DNA from: Methanobacterium sp. UBA410
GTDB lineage: Archaea > Methanobacteriota > Methanobacteria > Methanobacteriales > Methanobacteriaceae
Direction of reading: 5' to 3'
DNA length: 14,218 nt
Assembly: GCA_002498385.1 (NCBI GenBank)
Contig: DAHH01000009.1
Coordinates: forward strand, 1 to 14,218
This document shows positions 1 to 7,915 of the stretch, piece after piece. The first letter of the stretch is position 1. Every line of letters starts with the position of its first letter. The position numbers and the translations under genes were made by a program. The notes under the pieces are model-generated. The model searched no databases, was not told the origin of the DNA, and was given only the letters and a program-made list of their open reading frames with translations.

Positions 1-322
1 AAACTTCGTAATATATGGGTTTAACGAACTAAATGATATGGCTAATTAATTTTTTAAAATCGGTTAAAATGCTTGTATTTTGATTGTTATATATCCCCCT
101 CACACACTATTTTTATTTAGTTTTCAATTTTTCATAAAAAATCAAAGGTAACTCAAAAAGTCATTCAAGATTTTTATAATCTTGCTGCAAATTTGGATAT
201 ACAGGTTATATATAGCCCAAAATGAGCGTGCTGATTTTTTTGGGGGATTATAAAAAAATTATAGCAATTCTCATTTTTTTGCAGTGGGTTTCATGAAAGT
301 TTAAAAAAAAGGAATGAATCTT

Positions 323-347
323 GGCTTAATTTTCCAGTAAGCCTTTT
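323..347 (+). terminator. candidate hairpin terminator
   Basis: GGCTTA (323-328) and TAAGCC (338-343) form a perfect 6-bp stem with a 9-nt loop, followed directly by TTTT. It could end a transcript entering from the left edge. Archaea usually terminate at T-runs without a hairpin, so the stem may be incidental. Confidence 0.3.
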
Positions 348-444
348 GTAAAGTAACTTAAGATAAAATTCAGTTTAAATTATTATTTATCATGTTAACT
401 ATCTCTATTGAATTTTATGATACAAATAAGCCCATACTAGACCT

Positions 445-480
445 GATTGGTGATTTGATTGGTGATATCATTGGATCTAT
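445..480 (+). repeat. 12-bp tandem direct repeat upstream of the kinase
   Basis: GATTGGTGATTT (445-456) is followed without a gap by GATTGGTGATAT (457-468) and a decayed third copy CATTGGATCTAT (469-480). It sits about 55 bp upstream of the TATA-like element of the kinase gene. An activator site is possible, but only the repetition itself is seen. Confidence 0.5.
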
Positions 481-535
481 CTATAAATTGAAGATATGAC
501 TAAAAAAATGGCCTCAGACTGTTAGGACAATTACA

Positions 536-543
536 TTTTATAA
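536..543 (+). promoter_or_regulatory. TATA box of the kinase gene
   Basis: TTTTATAA is a good archaeal TATA element. Archaeal transcription usually begins about 25 bp downstream, here near 562-570. That lies after the GTG at 553, so the in-frame ATGs at 583 and 604 are better start candidates if this promoter is the one used. Confidence 0.45.
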
Positions 544-552
544 TATAATTTT

Positions 553-2370
553 GTGATAACCCTCACAAAAAATTATAAAGAGATGCAGCAATATATAAAC
601 ATTATGTCAATAATTGATGGTTTTTTTAAGTTTATTTCTAAATCAACCTCTAATTCAGGGTTAATAACAAATTTGGCCCAAAGATTACCCTGTGAAACTC
701 CCAAAAAATCTGTTGATTCTCTTAAAAATGCTGTTATCACAGCCTTTATTGTTACTCTTGGTTACATAGGTATCTCGGCTTTGCTTGGAGGTACATCCTC
801 ACTTGGAGTGGTCTTCAGCGATGTGGTCCCCCTGATGCTGGACATTTCAGTGCTTTTGGTTTTTCTTTACGCAGCAGAGTTTTCCCGCATGGAGAGTCCA
901 CGTTTAAGGAGGGTTTTTTTAATTCTGGCCGCTTCAATGGTCCTGTATCTTATTGGAGATCTTATCTGGGCGGCTCTGGAGCTGGTTACCCATCAACAAC
1001 CCTTCTCATCGGTTGCTGATGTGTTTTATGTTTCATTTTATCCAGTGTTTGCTCTGGGTATCTATTACATACCAGAGATCCCAATTTTCAACCATGAAAA
1101 ACTGAAGTTTATTGTGGATGCTGCAGTTGTGGGTATAACTTTCTGTCTGATCTTCATGATCTTCCTGGTTATGCCAACTATCAGATCAAACCAGGGCATG
1201 GTGGGCACTACCATTTCTTTAGGTTACCTGGTTGGGGACATCCTCCTTTTCATGGCACTGGTCAAACTTTTGTTCAACCAATTTAAAAGTATCTACCCTG
1301 TATTTTTAGCAATACTAGGTATGGGTATCCTTGCAATGATTGCAACCGATGGAATTTACACCTACCAGTCCATGCAGGGAACCTACATATCCGGGGGAAT
1401 TTTAGATGCTGGTTGGGTTCTGAGCTTTGTTTTAATGGGGTTGGCTGGTCTTTTACAGGTAAACATCCTGAAAAACGGTATTAACCCTGAAAGGCTTACA
1501 TTGATGAGGAAATTCAGTTTTTCCCCCAATTTGCCAATAATCAGTGTAATAATTGCTTATATCCTGCTTATACTGGTTAGTTACTACTCAATTTCAGATC
1601 TGCTGTACGTGGAATTGGCAGTAGGGGCCATTGTATTTCTGGTGATGTTCCGCCAGCTTTTAACTTTGAACGAAAATAAAGATCTGTATCTGGCCGCAAC
1701 AAAAGAGATTGAACGCCGTAAACTGGTTGAAAATGATTTAAAAGAATCTATTAAAGAAAAAGAGGTTCTTTTGAGGGAATTAAATCACAGGGTTAAAAAC
1801 AATCTGCAGGTGCTCTCCAGCTTGCTCAATCTTCAAAAATTTTATGTGAATGGGGAGGAAGCAGTTCATGTTTTACAGTCAACTCAAAATAGGGTTACTT
1901 CCATGGCCATTGTTCAGGGAATGCTTCACGAATCCAATCTTTCTACAGTAGACTTTTCAGTTTACATCCCCAAACTTTTGGATGACCTGTTCAAGATCTA
2001 CAATGTTGGAGACGGTATCAATGTGGCGCTCAGTGTTGAGCCAGTTTTCATGAATATTGAAACAGCAGTTCCATGTGGATTGATAGTAAGTGAAATAGTT
2101 TCAAACAGCATTAAATATGCATTCCATGGTGGATCCGGTGAAATATTCCTGGATTTTCATTCATGTGACGGTGGATTTAAAGTTGTGGTAGGTGACGATG
2201 GTGCGGGTCTTCCAGAAAACATTGATTTCAACAACACAGAGGGATCATTGGGGCTTCAACTTGTGAAAATGCTTTTAAAACAGTTAGATGCTTCAGTGGA
2301 GTTAAAGAGAAATCCTGGAACAACCTTCAACATAAAGTTTAAGGAACTGGAGTACAATAAGAGGGTTTGA
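553..2370 (+). CDS. Orphan membrane sensor histidine kinase (HisKA_2 type)
   Basis: This is a membrane sensor kinase, up to 605 aa. Residues about 60-370 form roughly ten hydrophobic segments, a polytopic sensor of unknown ligand. A short charged, probably coiled-coil linker (about 375-405) follows. The dimerisation domain carries the HisKA_2-type H-box LNHRVKNNLQ with H412 as the presumed phospho-acceptor. The ATPase domain shows an N-box (SEIVSNS, E514 and N518), a G1 box (DDGAGLP, 548-554) and a G2 box (GSLGLQL, 564-570). These are the elements needed for autophosphorylation, so it is probably active. No response regulator is nearby, so its partner is unknown. The longest frame starts at GTG 553, but the TATA element at 536 favours ATG 583 or 604 (588 or 605 less 17 aa). 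No start has a clear ribosome binding site. Confidence 0.9.
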   Translation: MITLTKNYKEMQQYINIMSIIDGFFKFISKSTSNSGLITNLAQRLPCETPKKSVDSLKNAVITAFIVTLGYIGISALLGGTSSLGVVFSDVVPLMLDISVLLVFLYAAEFSRMESPRLRRVFLILAASMVLYLIGDLIWAALELVTHQQPFSSVADVFYVSFYPVFALGIYYIPEIPIFNHEKLKFIVDAAVVGITFCLIFMIFLVMPTIRSNQGMVGTTISLGYLVGDILLFMALVKLLFNQFKSIYPVFLAILGMGILAMIATDGIYTYQSMQGTYISGGILDAGWVLSFVLMGLAGLLQVNILKNGINPERLTLMRKFSFSPNLPIISVIIAYILLILVSYYSISDLLYVELAVGAIVFLVMFRQLLTLNENKDLYLAATKEIERRKLVENDLKESIKEKEVLLRELNHRVKNNLQVLSSLLNLQKFYVNGEEAVHVLQSTQNRVTSMAIVQGMLHESNLSTVDFSVYIPKLLDDLFKIYNVGDGINVALSVEPVFMNIETAVPCGLIVSEIVSNSIKYAFHGGSGEIFLDFHSCDGGFKVVVGDDGAGLPENIDFNNTEGSLGLQLVKMLLKQLDASVELKRNPGTTFNIKFKELEYNKRV

Positions 2371-2508
2371 GGATTTGATAGATTGCTGGCTTGGTAAATA
2401 AGGTTTGACAGATTGAGTGTTGATGCCCGGCTGTGGATGGAATACATTGTTTTATTCACTGTTTAAACATATAATTAAATTGTGATGACCTTTAGAAGAG
2501 TTTTGCAT

Positions 2509-2542
2509 GAAAAAATGAGAAAAATAAAACCATTAGAGGTTT
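2509..2542 (-). terminator. T-rich terminator of the Met/His-rich gene
   Basis: On the minus strand AAACC, a 6-nt loop and GGTTT form a weak 5-bp stem (2542-2527). It is followed by two T-runs down to about 2510. The position just after the stop codon of the leftward gene fits a poly-T archaeal terminator. Confidence 0.5.
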
Positions 2543-2551
2543 CATTCCCAT

Positions 2552-2767
2552 TTAAACTTCTATCTTTGATTTGATCATGTCCCGCATGAGCTTCAGAAGT
2601 TCAATGTACTGTTCCTTTTGAGCTATTTTCATCTCCAGCTTTTTAACTGCAATTTTTTTCTTGTCTTCCTCTGATAGGAACTTCATCATCCATGCAGCTT
2701 TCATGCCCCTGTGCATGTGTTCATGTTTCATTTTTTCATGCATTGGTCCGCTGTGCATTTCCCCCAT
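2552..2767 (-). CDS. Small Met/His-rich protein, possible metal binder
   Basis: This 71-aa protein is not one I recognise. It has no signal peptide or membrane segment and so is probably cytoplasmic. Its first 22 residues contain six Met (1, 4, 9, 13, 18, 22) and five His (5, 10, 15, 17, 19), the most striking stretch being KHEHMHRGM. Such clusters bind soft or borderline metals (Cu, Ni, Ag) in known proteins, so metal binding or buffering is inferred. Residues about 31-71 are Lys/Glu-rich and predicted to be helical, possibly a coiled coil. The gene is well supported despite its size: GGAGGTG lies 6 nt before the ATG, a TATA element is at 2818-2828, and a T-rich terminator follows. It is a single-gene unit facing the kinase. 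Confidence 0.75.
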   Translation of the reverse strand: MGEMHSGPMHEKMKHEHMHRGMKAAWMMKFLSEEDKKKIAVKKLEMKIAQKEQYIELLKLMRDMIKSKIEV

Positions 2768-2773
2768 TTATCA

Positions 2774-2780
2774 CACCTCC
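2774..2780 (-). promoter_or_regulatory. Ribosome binding site, strong
   Basis: GGAGGTG on the minus strand, 6 nt before the ATG at 2767. This near-perfect match to the archaeal anti-SD is the main reason to accept the 71-aa frame as a gene. Confidence 0.8.
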
Positions 2781-2817
2781 ACTTTTTTGAGTTAATGTAA
2801 TATTTCTAAAACAAGGA

Positions 2818-2828
2818 CTATAAAATTT
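2818..2828 (-). promoter_or_regulatory. TATA box of the Met/His-rich gene
   Basis: AAATTTTATAG on the minus strand, about 50 bp before the start codon. This predicts a 5' leader of about 25-30 nt that includes the ribosome binding site. Confidence 0.5.
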
Positions 2829-2859
2829 ATGATTCCAAAAACAAGCCTTAAAAATCCTT

Positions 2860-2895
2860 AAAAAAAAGCTGAAGCTTCCGGCTGTGATTCTTCAG
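2860..2895 (-). terminator. Hairpin plus T8 terminator, leftward
   Basis: On the minus strand CTGAAG (2895-2890) pairs with CTTCAG (2874-2869) across a 15-nt loop. GC and then eight T residues (2867-2860) follow. It is oriented to end the leftward flavodoxin/PNPOx transcript, which would then carry an untranslated 3' tail of about 200 nt. No gene was found in 2896-3101. Confidence 0.5.
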
Positions 2896-3035
2896 TATCC
2901 CTGCATTTCATGGTGGTATGGGTTCTGACACCTTCAAGATTTAAAAATGTGGAAAAAGTACATGGATCAGGTCTTTGGTGTACCTCAGTTCCTTGTTTTA
3001 GTCCCAGTTTTGATGATCTTTAGCATCATGAAATT

Positions 3036-3069
3036 CCATTTGAAAACTTGTTCCCATTTGAAAACTTGT
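3036..3069 (+). repeat. 16-bp direct repeat, period 18
   Basis: CCATTTGAAAACTTGT occurs at 3036-3051 and again, identical, at 3054-3069. It lies in the non-coding 3' region of the leftward flavodoxin gene. It may be a simple local duplication. Confidence 0.7.
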
Positions 3070-3101
3070 GATCCAAGAAAAAAATTAGTTTTGATGTGGA
3101 G

Positions 3102-4043
3102 TCAAAAAATCAGGGTCTGTTTTGTAGTGTAACCCTGCTTTCTGTACTTCCAGTAGAGGGATTCAACCTTTTTTATCGTTACTTTGATCAGGTTCAGGTT
3201 CACTGGCAGTGATTTTATTGTGTTGATGTTCAAGCCTTTTAAATCAAGCAGATAACTGTATTCCTCATAATCGTCAATAATTGAAGCTTCTCCTGTTATC
3301 TGCATGCCTGCAAGCTGGTCCATATCTGTGTAATCATTGTAGACTGCTGCTGAAACATTTTTGTTCAGCATCAAATTTGCAAACTTCTCCCCGCCTTCAC
3401 TTAAAATGTACATGCAACCATCTTTGTAGGTGTACTCAATTGGAGTGGACCTCACCCTTGTTCCAAAGCCCGTTGAAAGGGTGCACGTGTTGTGGGCCAC
3501 TAAAAAATCTTCAATATACTGTTTAAGTTCTTCTGGGGGCATTTTTGGCATGAGACCCTCCTTGAGCTTTTTGAGTTTTAAGGAGTAATCAACCACCTCT
3601 TCCGGGTTGGTGATGTCAATGTCAGTGACAGGCATTCCAACAGCCTTTAAAAATTCTTTTATGGCACTGTTACTGTTATCATCAAGTTCCTTTAATATTA
3701 AACGACCACCAAGAGATTTTGTGCTTAAAACACAGTCTCCCAACTTATTTTTAAGTTTCTTCAGAATTAAATCGCCCTGTTTACGATTTAAGCATGTACA
3801 AAATAGTGCTAAAGGTTTTTGAGACAGCCACTTCTGATTTTCTTTGATAAAATCCAGCACCCTACTATCCAGCTTTCCCTTGTAAAGTGGCGATCCAATC
3901 ACAAAAAAGTCAAAGTCCCTGTATTCTGATTTAAAATCTTCGGTTAGACAGTACTTTGCAGGCCCCAGGATCATGGACATGATTTTGGTTATGTCCTCAG
4001 TTGAACCGTACTTGCTCTGGTAAACTATTAACGTTTTCTGCAT
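3102..4043 (-). CDS. Flavodoxin / PNPOx-like split-barrel fusion flavoprotein
   Basis: This 313-aa two-domain protein has no signal sequence or membrane segment and is likely cytoplasmic. Residues 1-150 are a flavodoxin-like domain: beta-strand LIVYQS, then the FMN-phosphate loop SKYGSTEDI (10-18) and the FMN-contacting loop GSPLYKGK (50-57). This resembles the HemG/protoporphyrinogen-oxidase type flavodoxins. Residues about 174-305 resemble a pyridoxamine-phosphate-oxidase-like FMN barrel, with FLVAHNTCTLST (180-191) and the RSTPIEYTYKDG strand pair (198-209). A charged linker joins the two. An FMN-dependent reductase passing electrons between domains is inferred; the substrate is unknown. 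The start was set at the ATG at 4043 because GGAG lies 9 nt upstream and the flavodoxin fold begins at once; an in-frame start at 4076 would add 11 residues without support. Confidence 0.85.
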   Translation of the reverse strand: MQKTLIVYQSKYGSTEDITKIMSMILGPAKYCLTEDFKSEYRDFDFFVIGSPLYKGKLDSRVLDFIKENQKWLSQKPLALFCTCLNRKQGDLILKKLKNKLGDCVLSTKSLGGRLILKELDDNSNSAIKEFLKAVGMPVTDIDITNPEEVVDYSLKLKKLKEGLMPKMPPEELKQYIEDFLVAHNTCTLSTGFGTRVRSTPIEYTYKDGCMYILSEGGEKFANLMLNKNVSAAVYNDYTDMDQLAGMQITGEASIIDDYEEYSYLLDLKGLNINTIKSLPVNLNLIKVTIKKVESLYWKYRKQGYTTKQTLIF

Positions 4044-4088
4044 GCAATTTATCTCCATTAAACCATCAGGTCTCAAACAGCCTTCAAT

Positions 4089-4102
4089 GGTTTATTTAAA
4101 CC
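4089..4102 (-). promoter_or_regulatory. TATA box within a dyad, flavodoxin/PNPOx gene
   Basis: On the minus strand TTTAAATAAA lies about 50 bp before the start codon. It sits in a perfect inverted repeat, GGTTTA-TT-TAAACC on the plus strand. The spacing suits a promoter. Whether the symmetry binds a regulator cannot be told. Confidence 0.45.
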
Positions 4103-4203
4103 TCTAGTTCTTTTTAGATAGTTCCTTCTTTTGGAAGTCTTACCATGGAGTACTTACCAAAAGGTGATATTTTCCGTAAGTTGATTCATTCCTCATAAAT
4201 TAT

Positions 4204-4224
4204 TATGTTAACAACATATAAAAC
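4204..4224 (+). promoter_or_regulatory. Dyad overlapping a distal TATA box
   Basis: TATGTT-AAC-AACATA (4204-4218) is a perfect 6+6 inverted repeat. It runs into ATATAAAA, a good TATA element (4216-4223). If used, this promoter would start RNA near 4246 and give the DUF2193 operon a leader of about 165 nt. A repressor or activator bound at the dyad would cover the TATA box. Confidence 0.4.
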
Positions 4225-4246
4225 TACTTAAATAATAGTCTATGCA

Positions 4247-4272
4247 CCTTCGATTGAAGGAAGGTTTTTCCT
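4247..4272 (+). other. Two overlapping, mutually exclusive hairpins
   Basis: CCTTC-GATT-GAAGG (4247-4260) and AGGAA-GGTTT-TTCCT (4258-4272) each form a perfect 5-bp stem. They share the bases AGG (4258-4260), so only one can form at a time. They would lie at the very 5' end of an RNA made from the distal promoter at 4216. Confidence 0.35.
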
Positions 4273-4334
4273 GAATGCTTTCTTGCTTTTCTCAGGATTC
4301 TTAAAATGTCTCATGAACTAAGTGATATGATTTA

Positions 4335-4348
4335 AAAAAGTTTTATAA
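4335..4348 (+). promoter_or_regulatory. Proximal promoter of the DUF2193 operon (BRE + TATA)
   Basis: A purine stretch AAAAAG followed by TTTTATAA is the classic archaeal BRE/TATA arrangement. Transcription would start near 4370, giving a leader of about 45 nt. A second AT-rich element at 4369-4380 is too close to the start codon to be preferred. Confidence 0.6.
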
Positions 4349-4413
4349 TGGCTTGTGGATATCCTAGTAAATTATATGATAAATGTCTTTCATAATATTA
4401 ACAAGGTGTTGAA

Positions 4414-5913
<1,500 letters not shown>

Positions 5914-5924
5914 GAGGTGATATA

Positions 5925-6134
5925 ATGAAATGTTACATCTGCGCAAAGGAAGGAAAGGACACGGATGCTGTTGCTGTATGTATAGTATGCGGTATGGGCG
6001 TTTGCATGGACCATGCGATCCGTGAAGATGTCGACTTATGGGAAGGGGGATATCCATTCCCTGCTGAAGAGATGAGAAAGGTACTCCCAAGGATCCTCTG
6101 TCCTGAGTGTTCATCTGCATTACGTGGTGATTAA
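5925..6134 (+). CDS. DUF2180 family small zinc-finger-like protein
   Basis: This 69-aa protein matches my recollection of DUF2180, a short archaeal family without known function. Potential metal ligands fall in four pairs: C3/C6, C19/C22, C27/H30 and C59/C62. This is enough for two tetrahedral zinc sites, as in cross-brace or B-box-like folds. The segment between the third and fourth pairs includes a likely loop, WEGGYPFPAEEM (39-50). No DNA-binding helix is evident, so a protein-binding or adaptor role is as likely as a regulatory one. The start at 5925 is fixed by GAGGTGAT just upstream; a longer in-frame extension would overlap the previous gene heavily. It begins 11 bp after the DUF2193 stop and ends directly against the aquaporin ATG, so translation is probably coupled. 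Confidence 0.85.
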   Translation: MKCYICAKEGKDTDAVAVCIVCGMGVCMDHAIREDVDLWEGGYPFPAEEMRKVLPRILCPECSSALRGD

Positions 6135-6884
6135 ATGGCCGGTTTTAAAAACCTTCCAAGGAGGTGCCTTGCAGAATTTATAGGCACCTTCTTTTTGGTT
6201 TTCATAGGGGCTGGAGCTGCGGTTATAACCCTGATGATTGAGAAGGGTGCTGTACATCCAAACAGTTTCAATATGGGCATAGGTGTTCTGGGAGGTCTTG
6301 GCGACTGGCTTGCAATTGGACTTGCATTTGGACTTGCAATTTCAGCCGTTATATATGCCCTTGGAAATATATCCGGCGCCCATATAAACCCTGCAGTCAC
6401 ACTAGCTTTATGGGCCGTTAAAAAGTTTCCAGGAGCGGATGTTATCCCATACATAGTGTCCCAGCTTGCAGGAGCCTCTTTTGCAAGCCTGCTTTTTGCA
6501 GGCGTGGTTGGTATGGGTGCTGTGACGGTTGGAGGTCTAGGTGCAACTGCACCCTTTCCAGGGGTCGGTTATATCCAGGCCGTTGTTGCAGAAGCTGTTG
6601 GAACGTTCCTCTTGATGCTTGCCATAATGGGGGTTGCAGTCGATAAAAGAGCAACACCAGGTTTTGCAGGTCTGGTGATTGGTCTAACTGTTGCAGGCAT
6701 AATTACAACTCTTGGGAACATAACAGGGGCTTCAATAAACCCTGCAAGGACTTTTGGGCCATACCTTGGCGATCTTATTTTGGGTGGAAGCAACCTGTGG
6801 ATCTACTTCCCCATATATGTAGTGGGGCCAGTTGCTGGAGCAGTTCTTGCAGCCTTTGCCTACATGTACATGGCGGGTGATTGA
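6135..6884 (+). CDS. aqpM: AqpM-type aquaporin (MIP family)
   Basis: This 249-aa membrane channel has six hydrophobic spans and two half-helices carrying the NPA motifs N85-P86-A87 and N202-P203-A204, the latter followed by R205. It closely resembles archaeal AqpM (about 246 aa), which conducts water and, less well, glycerol and perhaps small gases. Aligning through the second NPA places the aromatic/Arg filter at F65, I190, A199 and R205. The Ile is the known AqpM signature in place of the His of water channels. AqpM has Ser at the third position, where Ala is seen here. The ATG directly follows the stop of the DUF2180 gene, with GGTGAT upstream inside that gene. It is the last gene of the operon, and a T-rich tract follows at 6939. 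Confidence 0.95.
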   Translation: MAGFKNLPRRCLAEFIGTFFLVFIGAGAAVITLMIEKGAVHPNSFNMGIGVLGGLGDWLAIGLAFGLAISAVIYALGNISGAHINPAVTLALWAVKKFPGADVIPYIVSQLAGASFASLLFAGVVGMGAVTVGGLGATAPFPGVGYIQAVVAEAVGTFLLMLAIMGVAVDKRATPGFAGLVIGLTVAGIITTLGNITGASINPARTFGPYLGDLILGGSNLWIYFPIYVVGPVAGAVLAAFAYMYMAGD

Positions 6885-6938
6885 ATCATATATAATGTGA
6901 TTGAATTATCATAATAAAAATTTAAACATAAAAACTAC

Positions 6939-6952
6939 TTTTTTATTTTTTT
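6939..6952 (+). terminator. Poly-T terminator of the aquaporin operon
   Basis: The plus strand has two T-runs broken by one A (TTTTTT-A-TTTTTTT approximately), about 55 nt after the aquaporin stop codon. No hairpin is needed for archaeal termination. Confidence 0.6.
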
Positions 6953-7036
6953 GACATCATGTTTACATATTATGGGCTCTGTTAACTAATATCAGCTCTA
7001 AAAATAAAGCTTAAAATACCAAGGGTCTAAATAAAT

Positions 7037-7055
7037 AAAAAAAGGTGGAAAAAAA
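7037..7055 (-). terminator. Poly-T terminator of the lipoprotein gene
   Basis: The minus strand reads two T7 runs separated by CCACC, beginning 6 nt after the stop codon of the leftward lipoprotein gene. Confidence 0.6.
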
Positions 7056-7060
7056 CAGGA

Positions 7061-7594
7061 TCACTGTGGTTTAAAGCTCTTAATTATAGTGTTGTAGTAG
7101 CTCTGCTGACTCTGGGCATCCTGATTGATGGTTGCAAACATTATTATGTATATGAAGTTGTTGCTCTCGAAGTTCACAATTTTGATCTGAGCCGTGGTGT
7201 TGGAAACAGTGGTGTTGTATGTGGTTTCATTGGCGGTTACACCACCCACGTTCAATGTTGTGCTCGTTCCATTTCCATTGCTTTGTTTAAGATTTTTTAA
7301 AAAGCCTTCCTTAAGGCTTTCCGAGGTTACATTGTTGGTTTTTGCAGTCCTCAAAAGAATTGCAGCACTTCCCTGTGTACCGTTGGTCCTGTCAAAGGTT
7401 GGATCCGAAAGTGTCACAAAACTGTCGTTGGCGTTGATCTTGCTTGTCACGTTCCAGGATTCTGGATATTCAAAGGACATTCCTCCGGCAGCATAAGTCT
7501 TTGTGGATGTTTGATTCTGTTGGGAGGTACATCCAGATGCAAATATCACAACGACCAAAACTGCCACTGCAAGCAGGTACAGATATTTTCTCAC
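7061..7594 (-). CDS. PsbP-like secreted lipoprotein, sequon-rich
   Basis: A 177-aa exported protein. Residues 1-21 are a lipoprotein signal peptide (MRK, a hydrophobic core, then FASGC), and C22 would be the lipidated cysteine anchoring it outside the membrane. A Thr/Gln-rich tether follows. Residues about 34-177 look like the PsbP/DUF1795-like fold that opens with GGMSFEYPESWNV and ends with a YYNTIIKSF helix. The mature part carries nine N-X-S/T sequons (NQT, NVT, NDS, NGT, NVT, NGT, NET, NTT, NTT), consistent with archaeal AglB N-glycosylation. The GTG at 7594 is chosen because GGAG lies 9 nt upstream and the signal peptide starts there; an ATG at 7624 would add ten residues and has no ribosome binding site. 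The function is unknown. It is a single-gene unit. Confidence 0.85.
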   Translation of the reverse strand: MRKYLYLLAVAVLVVVIFASGCTSQQNQTSTKTYAAGGMSFEYPESWNVTSKINANDSFVTLSDPTFDRTNGTQGSAAILLRTAKTNNVTSESLKEGFLKNLKQSNGNGTSTTLNVGGVTANETTYNTTVSNTTAQIKIVNFESNNFIYIIMFATINQDAQSQQSYYNTIIKSFKPQ

Positions 7595-7763
7595 GTTATT
7601 ACTCTCCAGTATTAATCCATACATTTAATATGATCATTATACTGGATAAATACTTGTTTAATGATCAATGGATATCCATGAAAACTGAAATAAGTCTACT
7701 GGAAAAACTGGTTGAATAAGAAAACGTTAAAAGAACAAAAAGAAGATAAAATAATTAAATACG

Positions 7764-7904
7764 TTGCGTTCAAGGATATTACATTTGCATTTAAGGATAA
7801 TATTCAAGACCTTTAATTGCATTCAAGGAATTACTCGAAGACATTAACACATTGCATCCAAGGACATTTATAATTACATTGAAGACATTACATTCAAAAA
7901 AAAC
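7764..7904 (+). repeat. Degenerate repeat cluster, about eight copies
   Basis: Imperfect copies of a unit close to CATTCAAGGACATTA begin near 7766, 7787, 7801, 7819, 7834, 7854, 7877 and 7890, spaced 13-23 bp apart. Examples are GCATTCAAGGAATTAC and GCATCCAAGGACATTT. All point the same way. Neither the plus-strand frames nor the irregular spacing suggest coding. The cluster fills the spacer upstream of the RNase H-fold gene. Confidence 0.6.
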
Positions 7905-7915
7905 TTTTGGTTGAT

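Larger units (their letters stand above)
1..552. other. AT-rich spacer, no convincing gene
   Basis: No open frame with a plausible start and ribosome binding site was seen. The left part has T-rich tracts (about 108-137) that could end a rightward gene lying outside the window. It also contains a hairpin followed by T residues (323-347), a 12-bp tandem repeat (445-480) and a TATA-like element just before the kinase gene, listed separately. A 24-codon hydrophobic frame at 222-296 lacks a ribosome binding site and was rejected. Confidence 0.6.

Noticed and set aside
222..296. Start codon followed by 24 hydrophobic codons in the left spacer
   Set aside because: No ribosome binding site. The nearest TATA-like element (205-214) is too close to produce a leader containing the ATG.
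2947..3132. 61-codon plus-strand frame
   Set aside because: No ribosome binding site, contains the 16-bp duplication, overlaps the end of the well-supported minus-strand flavodoxin gene, and shows no recognisable domain.
4247..4300. Riboswitch upstream of the DUF2193 operon
   Set aside because: Only short hairpins are visible. No known aptamer consensus was recognised, so only the stems are reported.
7444..7719. 91-codon plus-strand frame over the lipoprotein gene
   Set aside because: Lies opposite a gene with a clear lipobox and ribosome binding site, with no start signal and no protein-like character.
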